From assembly GCA_964471865.1 (NCBI GenBank), contig CAYYHU010000002.1:1-64000 (forward strand): a DNA stretch of 64,000 nt, read 5' to 3'. Under the pieces are notes generated by a model. It ran no database searches. It was not told the DNA's origin and worked only from the letters and a program-made list of their open reading frames with translations. The stretch is from CAYMUC01 sp964471865. GTDB lineage: Bacteria; Actinomycetota; Acidimicrobiia; Acidimicrobiales; Ilumatobacteraceae. Positions 16,763 through 25,470 of the stretch are shown piece by piece. How positions within the stretch are numbered: the first letter of the stretch is position 1; each line of letters opens with the position of its first letter. The translations under genes and the position numbers were made by a program.

Positions 16763-17987
16763 TCACGCCGTCATGGCCGTCGCGGCGGCGATAGAGAACC
16801 CCTGACAGTCCCGAGGAGGCGTCGACGAAGGGCAGCCATCCCAGCTCCTCGAGGACCAGACGGTCACGGGCCTGATCCAGTTCCAACACGGGAAAGGGTC
16901 GAGCATCGACCTCGATGCGAGCCCCAGCCTCGGTAGGTCCTCTCTCGATCTCACGTCCAGAACGCGTCCGCATCCGGTAGCCGTGGTCCTCGAGCCTCGA
17001 GATCACCATGTCCTCGCCGTGGGGATCGCGAAACAGCACGAACTCCCAGTCCATGGCTTCGAGATCCCAGATCGCTTCGTCGAGGTCGTCGCCGTCGGGG
17101 GTCCAGGTGTGGCGGTGCACCACGGTGGGATTCGTATGACGCCATGGACCCGAAGCAGGTGACCAATCGCCATGACGCCATTCGCCGGGTTCGTGCCCCG
17201 CCCCTCGGCGTCTGAGCGCTCGACGATGCCGAGCAATGTGATCGAGTCGGTGTCGCAAACGATCATCGAGACGGTCGATGGCTTCGTCCACCGTCGACGC
17301 CGTCGCCGCGGCGCGGATGGGATCACCGTGAACGACCAATGACGCCCGAGCCGTCGCAGGACGCTCATGAGCGGGATCGGGTGACTGTTCGAGTCGGATC
17401 CGGATGTCGGTGGCGTCGAGATGACGAGAATCCACGAGGCGCCAGATCACCTCGCGGGCATGGTTCCGGTGACGGTTCGTCACTTCACCGGAACTGGAGA
17501 TCTCCAGTGGCGATCCCACGACCATCTCGACCCGTGACACGTCCACCAGGTCCTGTTCCACGATGAGACCGTCGATCACCGTGCTGTGGGCGGCCATCGT
17601 GGTCGCGTCCTCGAGAACCCATTCGGTGCTGAACTCGTGACCACCCAGTGATGTCAGGGTTGCAGCGACGGATCTGAGGATCGAATTCGACCACCACGCC
17701 TCGAGATCACGGCCATCGATCAAGCGCCCATCGGGAAGATGAACCGCCGCATCGGAGGCGTACGACGAGACGATCTCGGCGACCCGACCGCCCACCACGA
17801 CGTCGACGAATCGCCGTGCCACGGCTTCGACCTCGACTGCTTCGACATCTCGGGGAGTCACGAGATCCTCAGGTCGAGGCCCTCGCGCTCGGCGTAATCC
17901 GAGGCGACGGCGTTCACGTCGGCGTACGGGGCCTGTGGTCACGGTGTCACCACGCTGGCGTGATGGTTCGGCTCCGGTTGTGGTCAT
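16740..17987 (-). CDS. SnoaL-like / ribosome-hibernation (HPF-like) fusion protein
   Basis: 415 residues in three parts. Residues 52-150 look like a SnoaL/NTF2 domain (VARRFVDVVVGG, DAAVHLPDGRLIDGRD). Residues 175-255 resemble an HPF/S30EA N-domain with IRIRLEQSPDP and TASTVDEAIDRLDDRLRHRLDHI. Residues 300-410 hold two copies of the HPF C-terminal motif (LDEAIWDLEAMDWEFVLFRD and LEELGWLPFVDASSG, the second followed by GVLYRRRDGHDGVI). HPF proteins bind the 30S subunit and dimerise idle ribosomes. The perfect GAGGAGG ribosome site lies 5 nt before the ATG. The N-terminal SnoaL domain and doubled C-motif are unusual. The DksA-type gene lies just upstream, fitting a dormancy or stress role. Confidence 0.68.
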   Translation of the reverse strand: MTTTGAEPSRQRGDTVTTGPVRRRERRRLGLRRARGPRPEDLVTPRDVEAVEVEAVARRFVDVVVGGRVAEIVSSYASDAAVHLPDGRLIDGRDLEAWWSNSILRSVAATLTSLGGHEFSTEWVLEDATTMAAHSTVIDGLIVEQDLVDVSRVEMVVGSPLEISSSGEVTNRHRNHAREVIWRLVDSRHLDATDIRIRLEQSPDPAHERPATARASLVVHGDPIRAAATASTVDEAIDRLDDRLRHRLDHIARHRRALRRRGAGHEPGEWRHGDWSPASGPWRHTNPTVVHRHTWTPDGDDLDEAIWDLEAMDWEFVLFRDPHGEDMVISRLEDHGYRMRTRSGREIERGPTEAGARIEVDARPFPVLELDQARDRLVLEELGWLPFVDASSGLSGVLYRRRDGHDGVITVGDSP

Positions 17988-18014
17988 CGATTCCTCCTCG
18001 ACTCATCGGCTCCA

Positions 18015-18572
18015 TCAGTGATTCCGCGTCCGGTTCCGGGCTGGCGACGGATACTCGATGTGCACCGCGGCTTCCTCGCTCGACACCTCGAGATCCTCAT
18101 CGCCGACGTCGAGCTCGCCATGGTGACGAGCCAGCGCCGCCATCATCTCGTCGAGGTCTCCCTGGCGATCCCCAGTTCGGGGGCCTCCGGGCGCCCGAAG
18201 GCCTCGCGGCTCGGCCTCCCAGAATCCCTGGTGTTCACGACAGAACCGAGTCGCCGGAACAGCCTCGAGGCGTTCGCCAGGGATCATCACCCCACAGCTC
18301 GCACAGCGTCCGTAGCGTCCCTCGTCGAGGCGTCTGAGGGCGTCGTCGATCTCGACGAGAGCGACCTCAGCGGCGCGCCGCAGCGAAGCAACCCGTTCCT
18401 GACTCTCGAGATCCGAGGCCGAGTCGGCGGGATGCTGATCGATCGTGGTCTGCTCGGTGGCAGCACCCGGATCGCTACGGTCCTGTTCGTGTTCGGCGGC
18501 GAGTTCGGCGATCCATCGGATCACTCGCTCGCGCTCATGATGCAGATGTCGACGGGCCTGAGATGGCTCCAT
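18015..18572 (-). CDS. DksA/TraR-type zinc-finger protein
   Basis: A 185-residue protein. An N-terminal coiled-coil (residues 1-75, HHERERVIRWIAELAAEHEQ) is followed by IDDALRRLDEGRYGRCASCGVMIPG and then RFCREHQ, the TraR/DksA zinc finger near residues 91-115. The fourth ligand is His rather than Cys (CxxC...CxxH). DksA proteins bind the RNA polymerase secondary channel; actinobacterial members include CarD-like and RbpA-independent regulators of uncertain role. The C-terminal acidic tail is unique. The gene is next to the HPF-like gene on the same strand, 27 bp apart. Confidence 0.82.
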   Translation of the reverse strand: MEPSQARRHLHHERERVIRWIAELAAEHEQDRSDPGAATEQTTIDQHPADSASDLESQERVASLRRAAEVALVEIDDALRRLDEGRYGRCASCGVMIPGERLEAVPATRFCREHQGFWEAEPRGLRAPGGPRTGDRQGDLDEMMAALARHHGELDVGDEDLEVSSEEAAVHIEYPSPARNRTRNH

Positions 18573-18623
18573 GAACTCGATCGTCGACGCGATCGCGACG
18601 ATGGGACCAGTGACCTCGGCTCC

Positions 18624-19517
18624 TCATCGGATCGGGCGCAACGTCACAGGATCTCCGGGTCGGTGGTGCGCCAGATGGCCAAGATCCTTCGGATCCACGA
18701 CCCCCACCACCGGGTAGCCACCGGTGGTCGGGTGGTCACGCATCATCACGATCGGCGACCCATCCCCGGTGACCTGGATCGCACCGGGTACGAGCGGCTC
18801 ACTGCGCGTCGCCGCGTCACTGGGGACTGCGAGTCGGGGACCCTCCAGACGGATTCCGATCCGGTCGCTCGTCGCCGAGACGCTCCAGGTGCTCGCCAGG
18901 AGAGCGTCGAAAACCTCGACACCGTGACGCTCCGGCCACGGTCCGGGCCACACCGTGATGGGAGCGAGATGGACCCCAGAGTGGGATGGGGCAGTGATCA
19001 TTGGCGTGCGCGGGTCTGGTCCCACCGGCCAGCGCGTCCCTACGGTCACCGGTCCCGGACCGAGATGGGCCAGCGTGTCCCAGGATCGCGATCCGAGCAC
19101 GGGTGGGGGAACCAGGCCGCCCCGGCATGCGAGGTAACAGCGCCACCCGAAATCGGGAACGCCGATACCGATCTCTTGACCGGCCTGAGCGATCGCGACG
19201 GTGTCGGATCCGACCTGATGACCATCCACCGATACCGAGGTCACCGCCCCGCTCACGGCGAACGCGAGCGGACCGTCGGCCACGAGGGTCAGACCGCCCG
19301 AGGTCTCCAAGCCAGCAGCGTCCGGGGGGTTCCCCACCCGTCGATTCGCGCGCATCAACGACTCCGGATCCATCGCCCCCGAACCCGTCACTCCGAGATG
19401 TCGCCACCCTCGTCGCCCGAGATCCTGGATCGAGGACCCCCAACCGGCTTGGAGTATCTCCACGACTCGAGTCGCAGCGGCCCCATCGCCGCCTCGAGGG
19501 GACTCAGGGATCCTCAT
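18624..19517 (-). CDS. pxpC: 5-oxoprolinase subunit PxpC
   Basis: A 297-residue biotin-dependent carboxylase-like domain-2 protein. EILQAGWGSSIQDLGRRGWR near the N-terminus and GAMDPESLMRANRRVGN match the PxpC/urea-amidolyase family. ATTRSEPLVPGAIQVTGDGSPIVMMRD-type sequence near the end fits too. With PxpA and PxpB it forms the ATP-dependent 5-oxoprolinase, which opens 5-oxoproline to glutamate. Last gene of a compact minus-strand operon, 15 bp after pxpB. Confidence 0.9.
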   Translation of the reverse strand: MRIPESPRGGDGAAATRVVEILQAGWGSSIQDLGRRGWRHLGVTGSGAMDPESLMRANRRVGNPPDAAGLETSGGLTLVADGPLAFAVSGAVTSVSVDGHQVGSDTVAIAQAGQEIGIGVPDFGWRCYLACRGGLVPPPVLGSRSWDTLAHLGPGPVTVGTRWPVGPDPRTPMITAPSHSGVHLAPITVWPGPWPERHGVEVFDALLASTWSVSATSDRIGIRLEGPRLAVPSDAATRSEPLVPGAIQVTGDGSPIVMMRDHPTTGGYPVVGVVDPKDLGHLAHHRPGDPVTLRPIR

Positions 19518-19532
19518 GAGTCCACCATGGCG

Positions 19533-20189
19533 TCACGCGGTCACGAAACGCACGAGCGTTCCGGGTGCCAACAGAGCCGGATCGCTGCGAGTGGGGTCCC
19601 AGACCGTCATCGAGGTCCGACCGAGCAGGTGCCACCCACCCGGCGACGCACTGGGGTACACCGCCGAGTAGGGACCGGCGATCGCGACGGAACCCGGCGC
19701 CACCCGGGCGCGAGGGGTGTCGCGACGAGGGACATGAAGCCGGGGGTCGAGCCCTGAGAGGTAGGCGAAACCGGGAGCGAACCCGCAGAACGCGCTCGTG
19801 TAGAGAGGCTGTTGATGACATGCGATCACCTCTGGTACCGACAACCCCGTCGCTGCGGCCACCACTGGTAGGTCCTCACCGTCGTACACCACCGGGATCT
19901 CGATCTCTGGTCGAGACGCCGATGCCGTCTGTACCGATTGCTCATGATCGATCGCGCCCACAGCGGCTTGTACGGTGGAATCACGCCGACTCGTCGTGGC
20001 GCGCGACCACTCTCGGGGCGCCCACGTTGCCAAGTCCGGTCCCATGATCACCACGACCGATTCCGATGCCACACAGTCCGTCACCCCGGGATGGTCCCGC
20101 CACAGACCGGCCACCGATTCGGTGGTGGCACTCGGGTCGAAATCTTCCCCGGCGACGAGGATCACCGCATCGGGGCCATAAGGACGCAT
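19533..20189 (-). CDS. pxpB: 5-oxoprolinase subunit PxpB
   Basis: A 218-residue carboxyltransferase-domain-1 (KipI-like) protein. Motifs are FCGFAPGFAYLSGLDP near residue 134, VPRRDTPRARVAPGSVAIAG, and PSASPGGWHLLGRT near residue 180, all characteristic. It starts 4 bp after the pxpA stop. The predicted role is formation of the 5-oxoprolinase complex that hydrolyses pyroglutamate with ATP. Confidence 0.9.
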   Translation of the reverse strand: MRPYGPDAVILVAGEDFDPSATTESVAGLWRDHPGVTDCVASESVVVIMGPDLATWAPREWSRATTSRRDSTVQAAVGAIDHEQSVQTASASRPEIEIPVVYDGEDLPVVAAATGLSVPEVIACHQQPLYTSAFCGFAPGFAYLSGLDPRLHVPRRDTPRARVAPGSVAIAGPYSAVYPSASPGGWHLLGRTSMTVWDPTRSDPALLAPGTLVRFVTA

Positions 20190-20193
20190 CAGA

Positions 20194-20955
20194 TCAGTCG
20201 ATCATCGTCATGAAGGGCGCTATGGAGACTCCCGCTGAGATCAGCCGGGCCCGCATCTGCTGAGCGAGGAGAACGGCGCCGGGGGTGTCGCCGTGGATAC
20301 ACAAGGTCTCCACCGGATGGTCGATCATCACCCCACCCTCACCTCGGACCTGGGCTCGCGTCGCCAACTCGAGCCCTTGGAGCAGCGCATCGTCGAGATC
20401 CGAGATCACCGCCCCCGGCTCGGTGCGCGGAACCAACGTCCCATCGACGCGATACCGGCGGTCCACGAATCCCTCCACCACGACGCGCAACCCGTGGTTC
20501 TGCGCCTGCACCACCACCGGCGATGCCGGAGAGCACACCAACGCCAAATCGGCATCGAGTTCAGCGACCGCCCGACACACCGCCTCGCCATGGTCGGGAA
20601 CGGACCCGAGCGCGTGGTACAGCGCCCCATGGGCTTTGACGTAGCGGACCCGAGTTCCTTCTCGTCGAGCGATGGCGTCCAGGGCTCCGATCTGATACGT
20701 GACGGCGTCAGCGAGATCGTTGGAGTCGATATCGAGAAAGCGCCGACCGAATCCGACCAGATCGGGATAGGACACCTGCGCTCCGATGACGACCCCTTTG
20801 GCCACGGCCCGACTGCACACCTTTCGCATCGTCGAGGGGTCACCAGCGTGAAACCCGCACGCGACGTTGGCACTCGATACGACGTCCAACAACGCATCGT
20901 CGTCGGTGAGTCGCCAGATGCCGAAGCCTTCTCCGAGATCGCAGTTGAGGTCCAT
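20194..20955 (-). CDS. pxpA: 5-oxoprolinase subunit PxpA (LamB/YcsF family)
   Basis: A 253-residue LamB/YcsF protein. Motifs are MDLNCDLGEGFG at the start, SANVACGFHAGDPSTMR near residue 30, VKAHGALYH near residue 105 and CIHGDTPGAVLLAQQ near residue 225. First of the pxpABC operon. It lies 24 bp downstream of an SDR gene on the same strand, which may share its transcript. Confidence 0.93.
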   Translation of the reverse strand: MDLNCDLGEGFGIWRLTDDDALLDVVSSANVACGFHAGDPSTMRKVCSRAVAKGVVIGAQVSYPDLVGFGRRFLDIDSNDLADAVTYQIGALDAIARREGTRVRYVKAHGALYHALGSVPDHGEAVCRAVAELDADLALVCSPASPVVVQAQNHGLRVVVEGFVDRRYRVDGTLVPRTEPGAVISDLDDALLQGLELATRAQVRGEGGVMIDHPVETLCIHGDTPGAVLLAQQMRARLISAGVSIAPFMTMID

Positions 20956-20979
20956 GAACGACTCTGGGCGCCGATCGGG

Positions 20980-21744
20980 TCAGAAAATCGTGTAGCCGCC
21001 GTCCACCACCATGGCATCACCGGTGTGGAACGGAATCTCCGGGTCAGCGAGGAACGGCCCGACCTCGGAAAAATCCTCGGGAAGGCCCCATCGGCGAAGT
21101 GGCGTGCGATAGGTGGTGTTGTCGAGAAATTTGGTGTTTTGGCGTCCCCGTTCGGTGAGTTCGGTCTCGGTCCAACCCGGAAGCAGCGCGTTGACTCGGA
21201 TCCGATGACGAGCCAGCCCCACCGCCAGGGCTCGCACCAAACCGAGCACGGCCGTCTTGGCGGAGCCGTAGGCCTCGTTGCGTTGGGCACCATGGACCGC
21301 CGATGTCGACGACACGGCGACCAGGGCACCCGGGGCATCTCGGGCCACGAGATGGCGAGCCGCTTCTCTCAGCGTCAAGAAAACTCCGTCGAGATTGACC
21401 GCCATCACCCGGCGCCACGCAGCGAGTTCCAACTCGAGAAACGATTCGCCCCCACCGGTGACACCCGCATTGGCGAAACATGAGTCGACTTTCCCGAACG
21501 CATCCACGGATCGGGCAAAAGTCTCCACGACCTGATCTTCCTCCGCGACGTCACAGACGAAAGAGATCGCCCGACCGCCCAGGGATTCGAGACGTTGCAC
21601 CGCCGCTGCATTCTTGTCCGGGTTTCGACCCCAGACCACGACGGAGGCTCCATGGGCCACGAGCCCCTCGGCCATGCCGAGACCGATGCCTCCGTTACCG
21701 CCGGTGATCAGCGCCACATGGCCCGACAGTCGTGTCGATGTCAT
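20980..21744 (-). CDS. Short-chain dehydrogenase/reductase
   Basis: A 254-residue classical SDR: TGGNGGIGLG near residue 15, ANAGV near residue 91, SSTSAVHG with the catalytic Ser, YGSAK with Tyr/Lys, and VDGGYTIF at the end. It immediately precedes pxpA, so it may be part of that operon, although no link between an SDR and 5-oxoproline is known. The substrate is unknown. Confidence 0.87.
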   Translation of the reverse strand: MTSTRLSGHVALITGGNGGIGLGMAEGLVAHGASVVVWGRNPDKNAAAVQRLESLGGRAISFVCDVAEEDQVVETFARSVDAFGKVDSCFANAGVTGGGESFLELELAAWRRVMAVNLDGVFLTLREAARHLVARDAPGALVAVSSTSAVHGAQRNEAYGSAKTAVLGLVRALAVGLARHRIRVNALLPGWTETELTERGRQNTKFLDNTTYRTPLRRWGLPEDFSEVGPFLADPEIPFHTGDAMVVDGGYTIF

Positions 21745-21844
21745 CGCCTCTCTCCTGTGTGTCGTGTCATCGTCTGCGGTATCGGGACCGTATGTCGACG
21801 GTCGTGACGTGTCGTCACGGGCCGTCAGCTCGGCTGGTCTCGGC

Positions 21845-23605
21845 TCAGCCGTCCACGACCTCGTCGAGGACCGCGGTCACGATGAGACGGTACCGGAGAC
21901 TGGTGGGCAGGCCGTTCGCCAGGCTGCACGCGATCAACGAGACCGTGGTCCCTGGCACCAATCGGGTGGCGGCGCCGATGTTGCTGGCGGAGTCATCAGT
22001 GATGTCACGACGCACCACTCGATACGTGAAGCGCCGATCGTCGAGAGAGTTCAACACGATCGGATCACCGTCGCGCAAGCGGTGGATGTTGCGATACGGG
22101 CCACCCGCTTCGGTGCGATGCGCGAAGAGAGCCACATGGGCCCGTTGCCCCAAGTATCCGGTACCCGGCCAATGCCAACTGTGGCCGGCATCGGTGATGG
22201 TGTCCCCGTCGCCGTCGTATACCCAGGACCGAACCCCCAACGTCGGGAGCTCCAACAACCAGGGCACATCGGCCAGGGGCGGGTCCCCGTTCACCCGGGC
22301 CGATCGCCGCGCCGAAGCCGGAGTTCCTGTGAAGTAGCCGGCGAGATCCACCAGCACATGGGCCCCTGACGACGAATAGACCTCGACTCCGGCGTCACGC
22401 GTGACCCTGCTGATCGCATGATTCGACGCGGTCTGGCCCTTGGCATCGACGTTGAGATGGGACACCGACGGCGCACCCGAGCCGCTTTGGCGTGCTGCGA
22501 GCACGGTGAGAAATCCTCCGCTGCGAGCATTGACCGCCGTCACGTTCACCACAGCCGAGCCCACACTGAGACCGGCGGCCACCGGGACTGGAGCTTCAGC
22601 GGTCCATCCGGGCCAGAGCCGACCCTCGCCATCGGGGCGTCGGGTGTCGAGAACTCGTCGGGGCGTCACCGCGACGAAAAGTCCGTCTGCGGATTCTTGC
22701 GCCTGCGCTCCCGTATAGGAACCGATCACGTCGACGAGAACATGACATCCCACCGATGAGGTGATCGTGAACCCGCGCCGAGATCCCGAACGCGACACTG
22801 CCACCACGGCGGCCGCGGCTCGGGTTTCACCCCGCCGACCCAGGTTGAGATTCGAGGTGTCGGTGGTGGCGCGCCCCAATGGACCACACGACAGGTATCC
22901 GAGGCCGTCGGCGTCCACCGCGGTGAGATTGATCACCACTGCGTCGGCTTCGCTGGGAACCGATGCGGGCAAGATGACATCGACGGTCCCTCCGCCGGGC
23001 ACCTTGATTCCTCGGGTCCGGGTGTCGAGCACCCGCACCGGCGCCGAGAGGCCCACGTATCGCCCCGCCCGCACCGGTACGTCAACCGGGCGGTAGTACC
23101 CCGCGAGGTCCACGATGAGATCCGTGGGTGCTGACGCATGGAGATCGAGAGCTCCGGCGGCTCCCAACTGCACCGTCGCCAGGTTGGCCACCGCGATCCC
23201 CGGGGTGTCGAGGTTCAGATTCGACACGTCGGGACGAGACGCCCGCGCGGGCCAGATCGTGACGTAACCCGCCGAGGACCGGGCGATACCCGTGACGGTC
23301 AAAACTGCCGCGGTGGCATCGGCAGGAACCGAGTCCCCGGCGATCACCAAACGGCGATCGCCTCCGGCCCCGACGCCGATCGCCGGCCCCTGAGAGCGGG
23401 TGTCCAGGAGCCGACGAGCGGTGGGCAAGGCGACGAAAGCGCCGGCACCGGCAGGAACCGAGGCGGCATGGGCTCCCGTGACGAGTCCCGTTCCCATCCC
23501 CCACCACGGTGAGGTCACCGCCACCGCCACTCCGGCTCCAGCGCTGCGGATGAGTCGACGCCGCGACCACCCCGGCGCGGATGAGGGGTCAGGTAGGGCC
23601 GTCAC
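21845..23605 (-). CDS. Tat-exported RLLDTR-repeat protein with C-terminal sortase domain
   Basis: 586 residues from the GTG at 23605; a longer start would overlap the upstream gene. A twin-arginine signal (SRRRLIRSAGAGVAVAV) is followed by three repeats of about 130 residues. Each starts with a variant of FVALPTARRLLDTR (near residues 60, 190 and 320) and ends in an IVDLAGYY-type strand. The last 150 residues form a sortase: HVALFAHRTE (His near 496), SLIACS (Cys near 560) and RYRLIV (Arg near 573). The His/Cys/Arg triad looks complete. Sortases usually carry one membrane anchor; here the enzyme is at the C-terminus of a large repeat region and no C-terminal anchor is visible. It may process cell-surface proteins. 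Confidence 0.8.
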   Translation of the reverse strand: MTALPDPSSAPGWSRRRLIRSAGAGVAVAVTSPWWGMGTGLVTGAHAASVPAGAGAFVALPTARRLLDTRSQGPAIGVGAGGDRRLVIAGDSVPADATAAVLTVTGIARSSAGYVTIWPARASRPDVSNLNLDTPGIAVANLATVQLGAAGALDLHASAPTDLIVDLAGYYRPVDVPVRAGRYVGLSAPVRVLDTRTRGIKVPGGGTVDVILPASVPSEADAVVINLTAVDADGLGYLSCGPLGRATTDTSNLNLGRRGETRAAAAVVAVSRSGSRRGFTITSSVGCHVLVDVIGSYTGAQAQESADGLFVAVTPRRVLDTRRPDGEGRLWPGWTAEAPVPVAAGLSVGSAVVNVTAVNARSGGFLTVLAARQSGSGAPSVSHLNVDAKGQTASNHAISRVTRDAGVEVYSSSGAHVLVDLAGYFTGTPASARRSARVNGDPPLADVPWLLELPTLGVRSWVYDGDGDTITDAGHSWHWPGTGYLGQRAHVALFAHRTEAGGPYRNIHRLRDGDPIVLNSLDDRRFTYRVVRRDITDDSASNIGAATRLVPGTTVSLIACSLANGLPTSLRYRLIVTAVLDEVVDG

Positions 23606-23651
23606 GTCGTCCGAGTGTAGGAGTCGAGGGCGATGGGCTCCCAGACGAGTT

Positions 23652-25283
23652 CTAGACCTCGGACTCGAACCTGACCGGTCGGGCATGGTCCAGAGCATGC
23701 TCAGAATCCACGATCAGTCCGACCCGAGCGAAATGGTGAAGCTTCACCGTCACGATCTCGGCGAGATGATCCGGATCGGTGAGGGGTTCGTCACCGACAG
23801 CGATCTGTATTTGCCCCTCGCCCATCGCCCGAGCGACAACCGCGAGCAGTCCCACGAGGTCGAGTTCCCCATCGAGCACCTCGAGAAGCAAGCGGTCGAG
23901 AGGGTCGATCGCTACGCGATCATGGAACAGGGTCGTCACCCCTTCGCGATCATCCAGCGCTTGCCAACGCGCGAGACGGGGAGCGACCGGATGCTCAGGA
24001 ATCTCCCGGGCCAGAGGGCGACGCCAACGTCCGGACCGAACCTGTCCGCGAAGCACCCAATCCAAGATCACCGCGAGGACCTCGGAATCGTCGCCGTCAT
24101 CAGGGCTGGCGCGTCGAAGCCGGACCTCGGCCACGACATCGGGAACGGCCAGACCCCCGGTACCGGCATCGGCGAGCACCCAGCGAATCGTTTGCTCGAT
24201 GGTCGCAGCGGGTGCCAAAACCACCTCGTCCTCTCCCGACCCATCCACTCGCACCTGGGGTCCAAGGTCGATCTCGACGTCATCGTCACCACCGCCGCCG
24301 ATCCACAGCGCCCTCACGAGATCGGGCGACGGGTTGCGTTCGAGCGATGCCTCGATGCGACACAGAACCGACCGGTGAAAGAGTCGGGTGACGAGATAAT
24401 CCGACAACATCTCAGCGGTCACGGGATCGCCAGCGAGCTCCCAAACCTCGGCCCTACCCTCGGCACCGAGTTCCTCGGGCACCCGGCTAGCCAGGTCCGA
24501 ATCCGCTACGTAGCGAAGACCCACGCCTCGGGCGTCGGTCAAGAAGTCGTCGAGATAGAACGCGTCGTTGTGTTCGACGAGGTACTCGAAATACAGGTAC
24601 CGATCCGACATCATTTCCAACAGCGCCAACTCTCGCCACCACCACGCCGCCAGCGGACCCGATTCCGGGGTCCGTCTCTTCAACAGCGACAAAAACCCGC
24701 GAGCGGTGCGGGCCATCTCGGGAGCCGGGCCCTCGGGTACGACGCGACGCAACATCGATCGCAGCGCCCCGCGGGCATGCCATCCAGGCAACGCGTTGTA
24801 CGAGATGTAGGCCAGACCGTTGTCCGTCAGCGATTGAGCGGAGATCTCCAAGATCGCGGTGCGGACATCGGGAGGAACCCATGAATAGACGCCATGGCAG
24901 ATGACGTAGTCGAACCCGCCCGCATCGACGGTGACATCACGGATATCGCTCGCGACCAGAGTGACATTGGACAATCCGAGGGCGTCGACGGCGCGCTGAC
25001 CGTCGGCTATCTGGCTCGGTGCCAGGTCGACACCCACGAAGTCGCTGTCGGGAAACAGCGCCGCCCAGGGCACGATGTTGCCACCACGTCCACACCCCAG
25101 TTCGAGGACACGGCATGAGGTGGCCGGAGCCGCGTCCAGGCCGTGCAACCACCCAATGGTGGACAACCAGTCGGGATGGGTGAGCGGAAAGGACAAGTTC
25201 TCGTACTGAAACGAGTCGTAGGCCTCCTCAGAGGGAGACAGGGACCGGGCTGAGGCAAGAGATTCCATCGGGCTCCACGACAT
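23652..25283 (-). CDS. Class I SAM methyltransferase with methyltransferase-regulatory domain
   Basis: A 543-residue protein. The N-terminal Rossmann domain has RVLELGCGRGGNIVPWA near residue 53, FVGVDLAPSQI and YVICHGVYSWVPPD. This is the methyltransferase group that carries a C-terminal regulatory domain (residues 230-540). SYNALPGWHARGALRSMLR is a family signature. Some relatives act on glycans or lipids; no substrate is assigned. The start could be the first ATG or the one five codons later. It is 46 bp upstream of the sortase gene, so the two may be co-transcribed. Confidence 0.82.
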   Translation of the reverse strand: MSWSPMESLASARSLSPSEEAYDSFQYENLSFPLTHPDWLSTIGWLHGLDAAPATSCRVLELGCGRGGNIVPWAALFPDSDFVGVDLAPSQIADGQRAVDALGLSNVTLVASDIRDVTVDAGGFDYVICHGVYSWVPPDVRTAILEISAQSLTDNGLAYISYNALPGWHARGALRSMLRRVVPEGPAPEMARTARGFLSLLKRRTPESGPLAAWWWRELALLEMMSDRYLYFEYLVEHNDAFYLDDFLTDARGVGLRYVADSDLASRVPEELGAEGRAEVWELAGDPVTAEMLSDYLVTRLFHRSVLCRIEASLERNPSPDLVRALWIGGGGDDDVEIDLGPQVRVDGSGEDEVVLAPAATIEQTIRWVLADAGTGGLAVPDVVAEVRLRRASPDDGDDSEVLAVILDWVLRGQVRSGRWRRPLAREIPEHPVAPRLARWQALDDREGVTTLFHDRVAIDPLDRLLLEVLDGELDLVGLLAVVARAMGEGQIQIAVGDEPLTDPDHLAEIVTVKLHHFARVGLIVDSEHALDHARPVRFESEV

Positions 25284-25470
25284 CGGGCTCGAACAGTCCA
25301 GAACCGGTCACCGACGACCAGGCTCCACGACCACTTTCGAACACATCCGGCCTGATCGTAGTGATGTCGACAGGTCTGCGCCCGTGGTCACCGATATGAC
25401 ACGATCCCAAGGTGTCGCCAGGCCGCATCTCTCACGCTGTCCTCGCTGTGATCCACCCAGGGCCGAGCCG

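Noticed and set aside
18018..19757. A 579-codon plus-strand open frame
   Set aside because: It is antisense to the DksA-type and pxpC genes, with Arg/Pro/Ser-rich composition and no recognisable motif.
23400..24884. A 494-codon plus-strand open frame
   Set aside because: Antisense to the methyltransferase gene, which has clear SAM motifs; the open frame follows from GC-rich codon bias.
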